NCBI GenBank assembly: GCA_036269075.1
Contig: DATASX010000026.1
Location: forward strand, 1-60,397
DNA length: 60,397 bases
Source: Sporichthyaceae bacterium
GTDB lineage: Bacteria > Actinomycetota > Actinomycetes > Sporichthyales > Sporichthyaceae
Direction of reading: 5' to 3'
Each line of letters starts with the position of its first letter. Within the stretch, counting starts at the first letter, position 1. Shown in pieces: positions 43,029-51,751 of the stretch. The position numbers and the translations under genes were made by a program. The notes beneath the pieces were generated by a model. The model saw only the letters and a program-made list of their open reading frames with translations. It had not been told where the DNA came from and searched no databases.

Positions 43029-44003
43029 TCACGGCCGGATGACGACGCGGCCCGGCGTGTGGTCGGCGACAGCCTGGTAGGCGAGTTGGCTCTGGGCCAG
43101 TTCGAAATGCAGGGCCACCGGGAGCGGACGGAACTCGCCGGTCTCGAACCGAGTGGCCAGCAACGAGAGGCGAGCGGCCGAGGCGGTCACATCCAGCTTT
43201 CCGCTGTCCGCGCCGAGGATCCGAAGCTCCCGGTGGTAGAGGTCCACGAGGTCGATCTCGACGATCCGGGTACCCACCGCGCTGATCACGACCAGCCTGC
43301 CCCGTTGGGCCAAGGAGTCCAGGGCGGACGCGGTGGTCACCCCACCCACCGCGTCGTAGACGACCTCCGCGCCGGCGCCGCCGGTCAGTGCTCTGATCTC
43401 CGCCGCGGTGTCGGGCGACCCGACCTCGAAACGGACGAACTCATCGATGGCCGCCGCTGCCGGAGTTGCGGGCGCGGGCGACACCACGTCGACCCCGATG
43501 ACCCGCGCGCCCAGCGAGCGGGCGATCTGCGCCACCGCGCCACCCACCCCACCGGAGACCCCGAACACCGCGATGGTCTCGCCTTTGGCCAGCTCAGCGG
43601 TCTCGACCGCACCGACCCAACCGACCACGAAGTTCACCCCCACCGTCGAGGCCTCGTCGAAACTCAGCGACTCCGGCTTACGGGCCAGCGCACTGACCGG
43701 CACCCGCAGCAACTGTGCGTGCGAGCCGTCCAACGTGAACCCGATGTCCCCGCCGGTACCCCAGACCTCCGCCCCGACCCACTCCGGCGGACCGGCCACG
43801 ACCACCCCGGCGAAATCCCGCCCCGGCACGCGGGGCAGCACGGTCCAATCCATCGCCCCGGCCACATTCTTCACATCCGAGGGATTGACCGAGGCGGCCT
43901 TCACGGCGATCACCGCGAAACCCTTGTCCGCCACCGGATCGGGCACCTCCGCGACCTCGAGCACATCGAGACCACCGAAGTGGTCGAAACGCAATGCACG
44001 CAC
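43029..44003 (-). CDS. Quinone oxidoreductase-like NADP-dependent dehydrogenase (MDR)
   Basis: 324 residues from GTG 44003 (GGAGG 6 bp upstream). It begins RALRFDHFGGLDVLEVAEVP, has VKAASVNPSDVKNVAGAM in the GroES domain, VPGRDFAGVV, then the coenzyme motif TIAVFGVSGGVGGAVAQIAR and YDAVGGVTTASALDSLAQRG. No catalytic zinc ligands are seen, so it belongs to the zinc-free quinone reductase/QOR group that reduces quinones or enones. It heads the operon with XapX and the SDR. Confidence 0.9.
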   Translation of the reverse strand: MRALRFDHFGGLDVLEVAEVPDPVADKGFAVIAVKAASVNPSDVKNVAGAMDWTVLPRVPGRDFAGVVVAGPPEWVGAEVWGTGGDIGFTLDGSHAQLLRVPVSALARKPESLSFDEASTVGVNFVVGWVGAVETAELAKGETIAVFGVSGGVGGAVAQIARSLGARVIGVDVVSPAPATPAAAAIDEFVRFEVGSPDTAAEIRALTGGAGAEVVYDAVGGVTTASALDSLAQRGRLVVISAVGTRIVEIDLVDLYHRELRILGADSGKLDVTASAARLSLLATRFETGEFRPLPVALHFELAQSQLAYQAVADHTPGRVVIRP

Positions 44004-44082
44004 CGGATACCTCCGTTGTCCTGGGTTGGTTCTGCTCCCACCGATGCCGACCGCGCAGGTCGACCCGTCGAACGAATGGGCA

Positions 44083-46512
44083 TCAAGCCCGCACGCCACT
44101 CGGTGCCCATCGCGGCCGACCCGCGCTCTGCCGCACGACCTGCGAACTCGCGCCGACGTGGCTCGGGACTATGCGGACCTTGATGTGCTTGGTGAGCGGT
44201 TGCTCGCTCTGGGAGCTGAAGTCGCCGATCGGGCACAGGGCGTTCAGTTCCGGCATGTACCCGGCCACGTTCCCGGCCGGGATGTCGTAGGCGATCGCCC
44301 GGTAGGCGTAGACGTGCCGCGTCGACCCGTCTTTCGCATAGCTGGTGACGTCCACCAGGCCGAAGTCGGGCACGCCACGCTCGGCCATGTCGCGGTGGTT
44401 CATGAAAACCAGCGTGCGCAGGTTTCTGACGCCGCGATAGCGGTCGTCGTTGGAGTAGATGGTGGTGTTCCACTGATCGTGCGAGCGCATCGTGCCGAGC
44501 ATCAGCACGCCCTCCGCGAGCTCGTCGTCATGCAGCGCCGCGGTGGAGAACTCGGCCTTGCCCGATTCGGTGAGAAAGATCAGCTCGCGGGCCGGCTGCT
44601 TTATCCGGAAGCCGAAGCGGGTGTGCACACGCCGGTTGAAGTCCTCGAAGCCGTCCAGGACCTCGGCCATCTTGTCGCGGATGTTGTCGTAGTTCTCGAC
44701 GTAGCGCTCCCAGGGCGTCGAGGTGGCCGGCAGGCTGGCCAGGGCCATCCCGGCGATGATGGCGGGTTCCGAACACAGCCGCGGCGAGGCGGGCCGCTTC
44801 ATGCCTCGCGACAGGTGGACCATGCTCATCGAGTCCTCGACGCTGACCGCCTGGACTCCGGACCGCTGCTCGTCCTTCTCGGAGCGGCCCAGGCACGGCA
44901 GGATCAGCGCCGCCTTGCCGTGGACGAGGTGGCTCCGGTTGAGTTTGGTGCTCACCTGGACCGTCAGATCGCATTTCCGCATGGCTTGGAAGGTGTAGGC
45001 GGTGTCCGGCGCGGCCAGGACGAAGTTGCCGCCCATCGAGATGAACACCTTGACCGCACCGCGCTGCATCGCCTCGATCGTGGCGACGGTGCCGAGGCCC
45101 TCCTCGCGGGGCGGGTCGATCCCGCACGCCTCGGCGAGCCGGTCCAGGAAGGCGGCCTTGGGGCGGTGGTCGATGCCGCAGGTCCGGTTGCCCTGGACGT
45201 TGCTGTGCCCCCGGATCGGGCACGGACCGGCGCCCTCCCGGCCGATGTTTCCCCGCAGCAGCAACAGGTTCACGATTTCGCGGACGGTGTCGACACCGTG
45301 TTCCTGCTGCGTGATGCCCAGACACCAGCTGATGATCGTGCGGCTCGACCGGGCGTAGACCTCCGCCACCCGGCGTATGACCGCCTCGTTGACGCCGGCC
45401 AGGCGTTCGAGTTCGGACCAGGGGGTGTCGCTGCACAACTTCTGGTACGCCTCGAAGCCTTGGGTGTGCCGCGCGATGAACTCGTGATCAACGGCCTTGG
45501 CCTCGGTCCGGGCAGCTTCGAGGGTCGCCTTGGCGATACCGCGGAACAGGGCCATGTCCCCGGCGATCCGTGGCTGCACGTTCATCGTCCCCGTGCTGGT
45601 CGGGTGGAAGCGCGCCATCGCGAGGATCTCGTGCGGCACGATCGTCTCGCGGGACGCGGCCTCGATCAGCGGGTTGATGTGCACTATCTCCGCGCCGCGC
45701 CGGAATGCCTCCGCCAGGGAGGTCAGCATGCGCGGCGCGTTGGATGCCGCGTTCGTGCCGACCACGAAGATCGCCTCGGCGTGCGCCCAGTCGACCAGGT
45801 CGACCGTCCCCTTGCCGCTGCCGATGGCCGCGGTCAAGGCTCTGCCACTGGCCTCGTGGCACATGTTTGAGCAGTCCGGCAGGTTGTTCGTGCCGAACTC
45901 CCGGGCCCAGAGCTGATAGAGGAACGTCGCCTCGTTGGACAGCCGCCCGGACGTGTAGAACGCCGCCTGATCTGGGCTGCCAAGGCTTTTCAGGGTCGCG
46001 CCGACGAGTTCGAAGGCCTGGGCCCACGAGACCGGGACGTACTTGTCGGTCGCGGCGTCGTAGCGCATCGGCTCGGTGAGCCGGCCCTCGTCCTCGAGCG
46101 AGAAGTCGTCCCAGGCGGTCAGCTCAGTCACCGTGTGCGCCTCGAAAAAGGCGCGATCCACCCGCTTCGGCGTCATCTCCCACGTCACGTGCTTGATGCC
46201 GTTCTCGCAGATGTCCAGGTGCAGGCCGTTGGTCGCGTCGGGCCACGCGCAGCCCGGACAGTCGAAGCCGCGGTTCTCGTGGTTCATCGTCAGCAGAGAG
46301 CGCGGACCCTCGACGACCTCGTGGGTCCGGGCCAGAACCTTTGCCACGCTGCGTGCCGCGCCCCAGCCCGCCGTCGGGTGGCGGTAATCCTTCTGGGCGA
46401 ACCCGGCCGTCGAGGCCGGTCCGCGCCCGCTGGCGGCCTCGGTCGGTGATCCGCCCAGCATGCTGCTCTCACCCGGCGGAACGGGGGTTTCGTCGTGCGC
46501 GGATCGGGTCAT
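44083..46512 (-). CDS. FdhF/YdeP-family molybdopterin oxidoreductase
   Basis: 809 residues. The N-terminal GFDCPGCAWPDATNGLHLD is specific for the YdeP subgroup (formate dehydrogenase H-like, TIGR01701 type). Further motifs are FYTSGRLSNEATFLYQLWAR, the putative Mo ligand in DCSNMCHEASGRAL (Cys instead of selenocysteine), ISWCLGITQQEHGVDTVREI and GHSNVQGNRTCGI for cofactor binding, and a C-terminal molybdopterin-dinucleotide domain (MRSHDQWNTTIYSNDDRYRG). YdeP of E. coli is linked to acid resistance; substrate not established. Formate is plausible here because FdhD, the sulfurtransferase for formate dehydrogenases, is encoded at the right edge. ATG 46512 has GGAGAG 6 bp upstream. A duplicated leader element directly precedes it. 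Confidence 0.92.
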   Translation of the reverse strand: MTRSAHDETPVPPGESSMLGGSPTEAASGRGPASTAGFAQKDYRHPTAGWGAARSVAKVLARTHEVVEGPRSLLTMNHENRGFDCPGCAWPDATNGLHLDICENGIKHVTWEMTPKRVDRAFFEAHTVTELTAWDDFSLEDEGRLTEPMRYDAATDKYVPVSWAQAFELVGATLKSLGSPDQAAFYTSGRLSNEATFLYQLWAREFGTNNLPDCSNMCHEASGRALTAAIGSGKGTVDLVDWAHAEAIFVVGTNAASNAPRMLTSLAEAFRRGAEIVHINPLIEAASRETIVPHEILAMARFHPTSTGTMNVQPRIAGDMALFRGIAKATLEAARTEAKAVDHEFIARHTQGFEAYQKLCSDTPWSELERLAGVNEAVIRRVAEVYARSSRTIISWCLGITQQEHGVDTVREIVNLLLLRGNIGREGAGPCPIRGHSNVQGNRTCGIDHRPKAAFLDRLAEACGIDPPREEGLGTVATIEAMQRGAVKVFISMGGNFVLAAPDTAYTFQAMRKCDLTVQVSTKLNRSHLVHGKAALILPCLGRSEKDEQRSGVQAVSVEDSMSMVHLSRGMKRPASPRLCSEPAIIAGMALASLPATSTPWERYVENYDNIRDKMAEVLDGFEDFNRRVHTRFGFRIKQPARELIFLTESGKAEFSTAALHDDELAEGVLMLGTMRSHDQWNTTIYSNDDRYRGVRNLRTLVFMNHRDMAERGVPDFGLVDVTSYAKDGSTRHVYAYRAIAYDIPAGNVAGYMPELNALCPIGDFSSQSEQPLTKHIKVRIVPSHVGASSQVVRQSAGRPRWAPSGVRA

Positions 46513-46641
46513 CGGTTCTCTCCTGACAAGAGGGACGGCGCAGCGATTCAGACTCGCGGGTGCGCTGCGTCCCTGTCTTCGTGGGTAACGGCCGTCCACG
46601 CCCTCCGGCAGCCGCCATCCGCCATGCCTGCCAGCGGGTAT
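46507..46641 (-). promoter_or_regulatory. Duplicated leader element, copy A (5' UTR of the FdhF/YdeP-like gene)
   Basis: This sequence ends at the molybdoenzyme start codon and is nearly the same as 48164-48294. The stretch 46583-46625 equals 48237-48279 with one mismatch. GCGATTCAGACTC and GGTCATCGGTTCTC are also identical. It can fold with a GGGAC/GTCCC stem (46532-46536 with 46569-46573) whose loop carries the conserved GCGATTCAGACTC. It also has a 25-codon frame from ATG 46625 to TGA 46548 (begins MADGGCRRAWTAVTHEDRDA). It could be a riboswitch, attenuator or leader peptide. Confidence 0.55.
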
Positions 46642-46741
46642 TCCTCGGCTCCGCCGGGCTCACGACGGGCTGAGGCCCTGCCGGCGAAGTGCCGTCGCGG
46701 CCGGGGCGATGACCGCCTCGGTCGCGACGGAAACGCTTGGT

Positions 46742-47140
46742 TCAGCAGTCGTCGTAAGGGTTGTAGTAGCCCCGGTAGTAGTGGTACTCGCAATCTCCGT
46801 AGTAGCCGTCGTCACCGTCGTGGCCCCGATAGCCGTCGCCCCGATAGCCGTCGCCATCGTGGTAGCCGTCGTCACCGTGGTAGCCGTCGTCACCGTAGAG
46901 GTACTTGGCGCTGTCGCTGTCGTCGCCGCCTTGGTCCCTGTCGCCGCCGTGCCCGTGGCCGGCGTGTCCGCCGCCGGGGCCGGGAGCGGACGGGTCGGAC
47001 GCCACGGTGCGGGTCAGGGCCCTGGACGCCGGCACGTCCGCTGCGCCGGCAGCTGCGGTGCCGCCTAGGAGGAGTCCTGTGGCGAGCATGCACACCACCG
47101 TCGTTCCTGCGGCCTTGGCTAGAACTGAATTTCTGCGCAT
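46742..47140 (-). CDS. Secreted Gly/Tyr/Asp/His-rich protein
   Basis: 132 residues from ATG 47140. AAGGA (47147-47151) gives good spacing to this ATG, while it abuts the earlier in-frame ATG at 47146. It has a signal peptide (AKAAGTTVVCMLATGLLLGG then TAAAGAA) and a mature part dominated by GHAGHGHGGDRDQGG, DDGYHGDDGYHDGDGYRGDG and YHYYRGYYNPYDDC. The short tandem motif DGYxGD suggests a flexible metal- or surface-binding protein. It overlaps the end of the panE-like gene by 22 bp in another frame, so the two are probably co-transcribed. Confidence 0.6.
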   Translation of the reverse strand: MRRNSVLAKAAGTTVVCMLATGLLLGGTAAAGAADVPASRALTRTVASDPSAPGPGGGHAGHGHGGDRDQGGDDSDSAKYLYGDDGYHGDDGYHDGDGYRGDGYRGHDGDDGYYGDCEYHYYRGYYNPYDDC

Positions 47141-48150
47141 CTGCATTCCTTCTCTGTTGCCGGGCCGGTCGGCTCGGTGGGTTGGGGGAGTTCTGGCTCG
47201 ACCGCCAGGGCGTGGGCCACGACCTCGGCCTCGTCGTAGGTGCCGACTGTCTCGGGTCTGGCCTCGACACTGGCGACCAGACGCTGCAGTTCGCTGTTGA
47301 TCGGTGCCCGGGCCCCGGCGCGGCGGGCGATCATGACGATTTCCCCGTTGAGGTAGTCGGTCTCGGTGCTCCGGCCCCGTTCGATGCTCTGCCAGGTCGA
47401 GCTGCCCGCCCGTTCCAGGCCGTCGATCTGACGCGGTGTCACCAGGGCGGACCACGCCGAACTGTGCCGGTAGGCGATTCCCGCGCGATCCAGGCACGCG
47501 CGGCCCTCGTCCTGGGCCGCCGTCGTCAACGGCCCGTTCCGTGACCGCGGGCCGCAGACCACCTCGACGGCGTTGCCCAGATTCCTCAGCAGCTTGCCGT
47601 ACTTGGCCGCCATCACGTCGGGCACGACGTGACTCTCGAACCCGGCCGTGCCCAGGTCGGCCGCCAGCTTCGCCAACTGCTCGTCCGAACCGCCGCAGTA
47701 CCGGCCGTGTTCCAGGACTCCCGGGACCGGCGAGGAGTATGCCTCGAACTCACCGGGGCGCAGATGGGCGTTGGGCGCCATCACGGCGGTGGCGTAGACG
47801 TTGTCGAAGAACCGTGCGGCGGTGCGCTCGTTGTCGACCCCGTTCTGCAGACAAACCACCGGGCAGCCCGCGCCGATCGCCTGGGCCAGCTCGCGAGCCA
47901 GCCCGAAAGTGTCCTGCGACTTGACCGCCAACAGTGCCACCGCGTCCGGAGCCGGTCCCAGCTCCTGCGGGGAGGTCACGGTCGGCACCGTCACCACCAC
48001 GTCCTCGGTAGGCGTGCGCAGTCGCAACCCGTGGGCTCGGATTCGCTCCTCGTTCGCACCACGCGCCAGCAGGATTACCTGCAGGCCTGCCATGGCCAGC
48101 CTCGCGGCCACGACCCCGCCGATCGCACCGGCACCGCAAACCACGTACAT
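47119..48150 (-). CDS. Ketopantoate reductase-family protein
   Basis: 343 residues. N-terminal Rossmann YVVCGAGAIGGVVAARLAMA, then VILLARGANEERIRAHGLRL, LLAVKSQDTFGLARELAQ, CLQNGVDNERTAARFF and KYGKLLRNLGNAVEVVCGP; a C-terminal helical domain follows. This is the ApbA/PanE family, which reduces 2-dehydropantoate with NADPH, although many actinobacterial members are paralogues with other substrates. ATG 48150 has GGAGG about 8 bp upstream. Directly upstream is copy B of the duplicated leader. The gene follows histidine kinase 2 on the same strand. Confidence 0.88.
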   Translation of the reverse strand: MYVVCGAGAIGGVVAARLAMAGLQVILLARGANEERIRAHGLRLRTPTEDVVVTVPTVTSPQELGPAPDAVALLAVKSQDTFGLARELAQAIGAGCPVVCLQNGVDNERTAARFFDNVYATAVMAPNAHLRPGEFEAYSSPVPGVLEHGRYCGGSDEQLAKLAADLGTAGFESHVVPDVMAAKYGKLLRNLGNAVEVVCGPRSRNGPLTTAAQDEGRACLDRAGIAYRHSSAWSALVTPRQIDGLERAGSSTWQSIERGRSTETDYLNGEIVMIARRAGARAPINSELQRLVASVEARPETVGTYDEAEVVAHALAVEPELPQPTEPTGPATEKECRCAEIQF

Positions 48151-48163
48151 GGGCTCAACCTCC

Positions 48164-48294
48164 GGTCATCGGTTCTCTTCTGACAAAGGACGACGCTGCG
48201 ATTCAGACTCACGGTGCGCGGCGTCCCTGTCTGCGCGGGTAACGGCCGTCAACGCCCTCCGGCAGCCGCCATCCGCCATGGCTGCTGGCGGGTA
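48164..48294 (-). promoter_or_regulatory. Duplicated leader element, copy B (5' UTR of panE-like gene)
   Basis: The second copy of the element at 46507-46641. It even keeps the vestigial start codon (ATG 48169), which here reads only ATG ACC GGA GGT TGA and supplies the GGAGG of the panE-like gene. The leader frame is longer than in copy A: 37 codons from ATG 48279 to TGA 48166, beginning MADGGCRRALTAVTRADRDA and ending SEENR, overlapping ATG 48169. The hairpin around GCGATTCAGACTC is retained with base changes in the stem. Confidence 0.55.
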
Positions 48295-48359
48295 TGCCGC
48301 GGCTGCGGCATGGCCGCAGCCCCGCGGGGCGCGTCGAATCCCGAACCAGTGCCCGGGAG

Positions 48360-50951
48360 TTACGCGCCGGGACCGGGTGCCGTCCGTCCGTCCTCGGCCG
48401 GTACCGGAAGTTCGAAGTACGCGGTGGTGCCACCACCGGCCGGGCTGAGCAGGGAGAAGGTGCCGCCGAGGGCCTCGATGCGGTCCTTGAGCCCGACCAG
48501 CCCCGAACCCCGCTGCGGGTCGGCGCCGCCGACACCGTCGTCCCGCACGCGGATCCGCAGTGTGCCGCCGGAGGCTTCCGCGTCGACCTGGACCACCGAG
48601 GCGCGGGCGTGCTTGGCCGCGTTCGTCAGCATCTCCGAGACGGCGTAGTAGGCGCCCACCTCGAGCGCCTCCGGGAGGCGGCCGGCTATCTGCAGTGCGA
48701 TGTCCACCGGTATCGCCGAGCGCCGGCCGAGGGCACGCAGGGCCGAGGCCAATCCGGCGCTGGACAGGATCGCCGGGTGGATGCCACGGGAGATCTCCTG
48801 CAATTCGTCCAGCACGCCTGCGAGCGCGGTGGCCACCTCGGTGATCTCCGCACGGAGGTCGACGCCCTCGTGCGGTGCCGCCGCCACGGAGCGCAGCCGC
48901 AGCGCCAACGCCAGAAGGTGTTGTTGGGCGCCGTCGTGCAGGTCCCGCTCGATCCGACGACGGGCCTCGTCCGCGGCTGCCACGATCCGGGTCCGCGAGG
49001 CGGCCAGCTGGGCGCGGCTCTCGGCGTTCCCGACCGCGGTGGCGACGAGCTCGGTGAAGTCCGCCATCCGCTCGGCGGTGTCGGACGGGAACGGTCCTTG
49101 CCTCGACAAGGCATTGGCCACACCCCACAGCCGGCCTTCGACGGTGATCGGGCTGGCCACCATCGACCGGATTCCCAGCTCGCGCAGGCGCTGTGCCATC
49201 GGGTCCGAAGCGCCGCTCCACTCATCCTCGTCGACCTGTGCGCAGCGGCCGGTCTGCCACACCCGGGCCGGGGCCGTGTAGTCATGGAGGTGCACGGCCG
49301 TGCCGGCCGGTAAGTTGAGCGGCACGTCCCCGACGCCGCCGAGAGGCACGGCGGAGGCACCATCGGGCTCGAAGCGGGCTATGCCGGCGCTGTCGGCGCC
49401 GAGGAGGCCGCGCACCTCCTCGCTGACGGCCAGGAAGATCTCGGCCGGATGGGTCTCCCGGGCGACGAGGGTGGCTATGCGCCGCAGCGCGGCCTGCTCC
49501 TGCAGGAGACCGGCGAGTTCGTCGCGGCCGGCCTCCAGCGAGTACCAGTTCTGCGCATTGGCGACCGCGGTGGCGACGAGGTCGGTGAACTGGGCCAGCC
49601 GCACCTCGGCGTCCGGCGGGATCGGCCCGTCCCCGGAGCTGACGGCTATCGCTCCCCACAGCTTGCCGTTGACGTGGATCGGCACGGCTACGGCCGCCCG
49701 CACCCCCTCCCGCAGATTGCTCTCCCCTCCCGGGATGTCGCGGTAGTCCTCGACGCGGGCAGGCAGGCCGGTACGTAGGACCGTCGCGGTCACGCCGTCC
49801 GGCGGATGGCCCTCCCACGGTTCCCCGGCGCGCCAGCGCGGACCCGGCGAGCCTTCGTTGGCGAGCAGGGTCGCGGTTCCGTCCGGCTCGTACCGGATCA
49901 TCCAGGCGGTGCCGCCACCGAAATGCCGTAGAGCCTCGCCGGTTGCGGCCCCGAACATCGCCTCGGGTTTCTCTCCCCGTGCCACCAGCGTGGCCAGGCG
50001 TCGCAGTGCCGCCTGGGTGTCGCCCAGTTCGCGCAATTCCTGTTCGGCCTGCGCATTGGCGATCGCGATCGCGGCGAGCTCCACGAAATCCGCCATGCGC
50101 GACTCTGTGCCTGCCGGGAAGTTCTCCCGCGAGGTCGCGGCCACCGTGACGCCCCACTGGCAACCCCCGACCACGATGGGTGCGGCGACGGCGGCCCGTA
50201 GACCGAGCTTGCCGACGATGGGCCCGAACGGGCCGTTCGCGAGTCCCGCGCCGTTGATTCGGGCCGGCAGCCCGGTCCGCAGGGCCACTGCGGCGGTCAT
50301 CTCCGGCGCAAGCCTCATCCGGAAGCCCACCGGTACTTCTCGATTCACCCGGCCGTACGAGCCGAGGACGGTGATATGCGCCTCGGGCTCGCCATGCTCT
50401 GCGGGGGTCCCGGCTGCGGGCGGGTCGCCCACGCCGGCGCCGGACGGGTCGACACTGGCGACGAACGTGACCTCGGCGCCGATCAGACGGCCCAGCTCGT
50501 CCGCGACGGCGGTGAAGACCTCGGCCGGACGTGCGCCGCCGGCCACCAGGGTGGCCACGCGCCGCAGCGCGGCCTGCTCCCCGGCGAGCCGCGTGAGCTC
50601 GCCGATCAGGATCACGACCGCGCCTCCGGCGAGCCCGAACCCGATCAGCGAGAGTGGGTTCGGCCGGAGGTCAGCGTCCTGCCGGAACGGGGGACCGAAG
50701 AAGACTTCGCGGGCCAGCGCGGCCAGCACCACGCAGGCGACCGCCGGCCGGCTGCCACCGATCATCGCCACGGCTATGGCCACCAGCAGCATGAAGAACA
50801 GGTAGCCGCCCCGCAGCAGCAGCCAATGCAACGGCAGCGCGCCGAGCGTCACCAAAGCCGGGCCGGCGCCGGCGAGAACCCACGCGGCGACCCGCCGGGT
50901 CGGTGAAACCTGCCGCAACCACGCGCCGCGCAGGCCGGCCAGCACACTCAC
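48360..50951 (-). CDS. Sensor histidine kinase with three GAF domains
   Basis: 863 residues from GTG 50951. N-terminal membrane helices (WVLAGAGPALVTLGALPLHW, GGYLFFMLLVAIAVAMIGG and a later ILIGELTRL segment) are DUF4118-like. Three GAF domains (about 120-290, 300-450, 465-630) each begin with the repeated linker EQAALRRVATLVA or a variant and contain VAAPI or VAVPI plus WG motifs. HisKA_3 has RRRIERDLHDGAQQHLLAL, and the HATPase has EMLTNAAKHARAS and DDGVGGADPQRGSGL. Several GAF modules suggest integration of more than one ligand or redox input. It is closely related to the kinase at 38807-40951. Confidence 0.92.
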   Translation of the reverse strand: MSVLAGLRGAWLRQVSPTRRVAAWVLAGAGPALVTLGALPLHWLLLRGGYLFFMLLVAIAVAMIGGSRPAVACVVLAALAREVFFGPPFRQDADLRPNPLSLIGFGLAGGAVVILIGELTRLAGEQAALRRVATLVAGGARPAEVFTAVADELGRLIGAEVTFVASVDPSGAGVGDPPAAGTPAEHGEPEAHITVLGSYGRVNREVPVGFRMRLAPEMTAAVALRTGLPARINGAGLANGPFGPIVGKLGLRAAVAAPIVVGGCQWGVTVAATSRENFPAGTESRMADFVELAAIAIANAQAEQELRELGDTQAALRRLATLVARGEKPEAMFGAATGEALRHFGGGTAWMIRYEPDGTATLLANEGSPGPRWRAGEPWEGHPPDGVTATVLRTGLPARVEDYRDIPGGESNLREGVRAAVAVPIHVNGKLWGAIAVSSGDGPIPPDAEVRLAQFTDLVATAVANAQNWYSLEAGRDELAGLLQEQAALRRIATLVARETHPAEIFLAVSEEVRGLLGADSAGIARFEPDGASAVPLGGVGDVPLNLPAGTAVHLHDYTAPARVWQTGRCAQVDEDEWSGASDPMAQRLRELGIRSMVASPITVEGRLWGVANALSRQGPFPSDTAERMADFTELVATAVGNAESRAQLAASRTRIVAAADEARRRIERDLHDGAQQHLLALALRLRSVAAAPHEGVDLRAEITEVATALAGVLDELQEISRGIHPAILSSAGLASALRALGRRSAIPVDIALQIAGRLPEALEVGAYYAVSEMLTNAAKHARASVVQVDAEASGGTLRIRVRDDGVGGADPQRGSGLVGLKDRIEALGGTFSLLSPAGGGTTAYFELPVPAEDGRTAPGPGA

Positions 50952-51139
50952 GTCCTTGAGTTAAGTGGTTCGACCCCGTCGGCGTCGAGCGCGGGCCGCG
51001 TCACCTCGGCGTCCGCCGAATTCCACGCGACCGCCGGCGCCACCGGGTATTCCCGCCAACCGGTAGCGACAACGGGCGCTGACGGCGACGACAACGTCCC
51101 GCTGCAACGGGAGGCTTTCCCGTGACGAGGGAGAGCGAC

Positions 51140-51751
51140 ATGAGGCAACCGACAGCCCCGGCGCCTCCCGCTGCGGGCGATCCCCGCGAGCGGGGGGACG
51201 CGGGCGTAGAACCTAACGTCAGTTTCGAGCGGGACGTAATGCCACTGCTGGATCAGCTGTACGGTGCGGCGCTGCGGTTCACCGGCGATCGGGCGGCGGC
51301 CGGAGAGTTGGTCCTGGAGACCTATACGAGGGCCTACAACGCGTTCGGATCCTTCGAGTCCGGCACCCGCCTGCGCGTCTGGCTGTACCGGATCCTGGTC
51401 GACGGCCACCTCGAGCGCTGCCAACGAGGGGGGCGCCGGGCCGGGCGGCAATGCACGGGGGACGTGACCGGGCGGCAGCTCGTGCGGGCAGGTGGGCAAA
51501 ACTGGACCGGGTTGGCTTCCGCCGAGGTGCAGGCCCTGCTGCGGCTGCCGGGCGGCGCCGTCAAGGCGGCGCTGGAGGAACTGCCGGAGGAGCTCCGGAT
51601 GGCCGTGTACCTGGCCGACGTCGAGGGTTTCGCGTACGCGGAGATCGCCTACATCGTGGGCACGTCGCCCGGCACCGTGATCGCTCGCCTGCACCGCGGC
51701 CGGCGCCGGTTGCGAGAGCTTCTCCGCCGAGCCGCCGGTGACCTGGCGTGA
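51140..51751 (+). CDS. ECF-type RNA polymerase sigma factor
   Basis: 203 residues from ATG 51140 (GGGAG 7 bp upstream; a GTG at 51122 is less likely). Region sigma2 reads MPLLDQLYGAALRFTGDRAA, LVLETYTRAYNAFGSF and RVWLYRILVDG, close to the SigE/SigR-like group, although the usual AEDLVQET is AGELVLET. Region sigma4 reads LEELPEELRMAVYLADVEGF, AYAEIAYIVGTSPGTVIARL and HRGRRRLRELL. It directs transcription to stress-type promoters. It diverges from histidine kinase 2 and is followed by a small coupled gene rather than a ZAS anti-sigma gene. Confidence 0.9.
   Translation: MRQPTAPAPPAAGDPRERGDAGVEPNVSFERDVMPLLDQLYGAALRFTGDRAAAGELVLETYTRAYNAFGSFESGTRLRVWLYRILVDGHLERCQRGGRRAGRQCTGDVTGRQLVRAGGQNWTGLASAEVQALLRLPGGAVKAALEELPEELRMAVYLADVEGFAYAEIAYIVGTSPGTVIARLHRGRRRLRELLRRAAGDLA

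Noticed and set aside
46635-51052. Repeated GGGTAT sequences near redox genes as possible sigma-B/F type -10 boxes
   Set aside because: At 46635 and 48290 they point away from the genes, and no GTTT -35 box is at the right distance at 51046.
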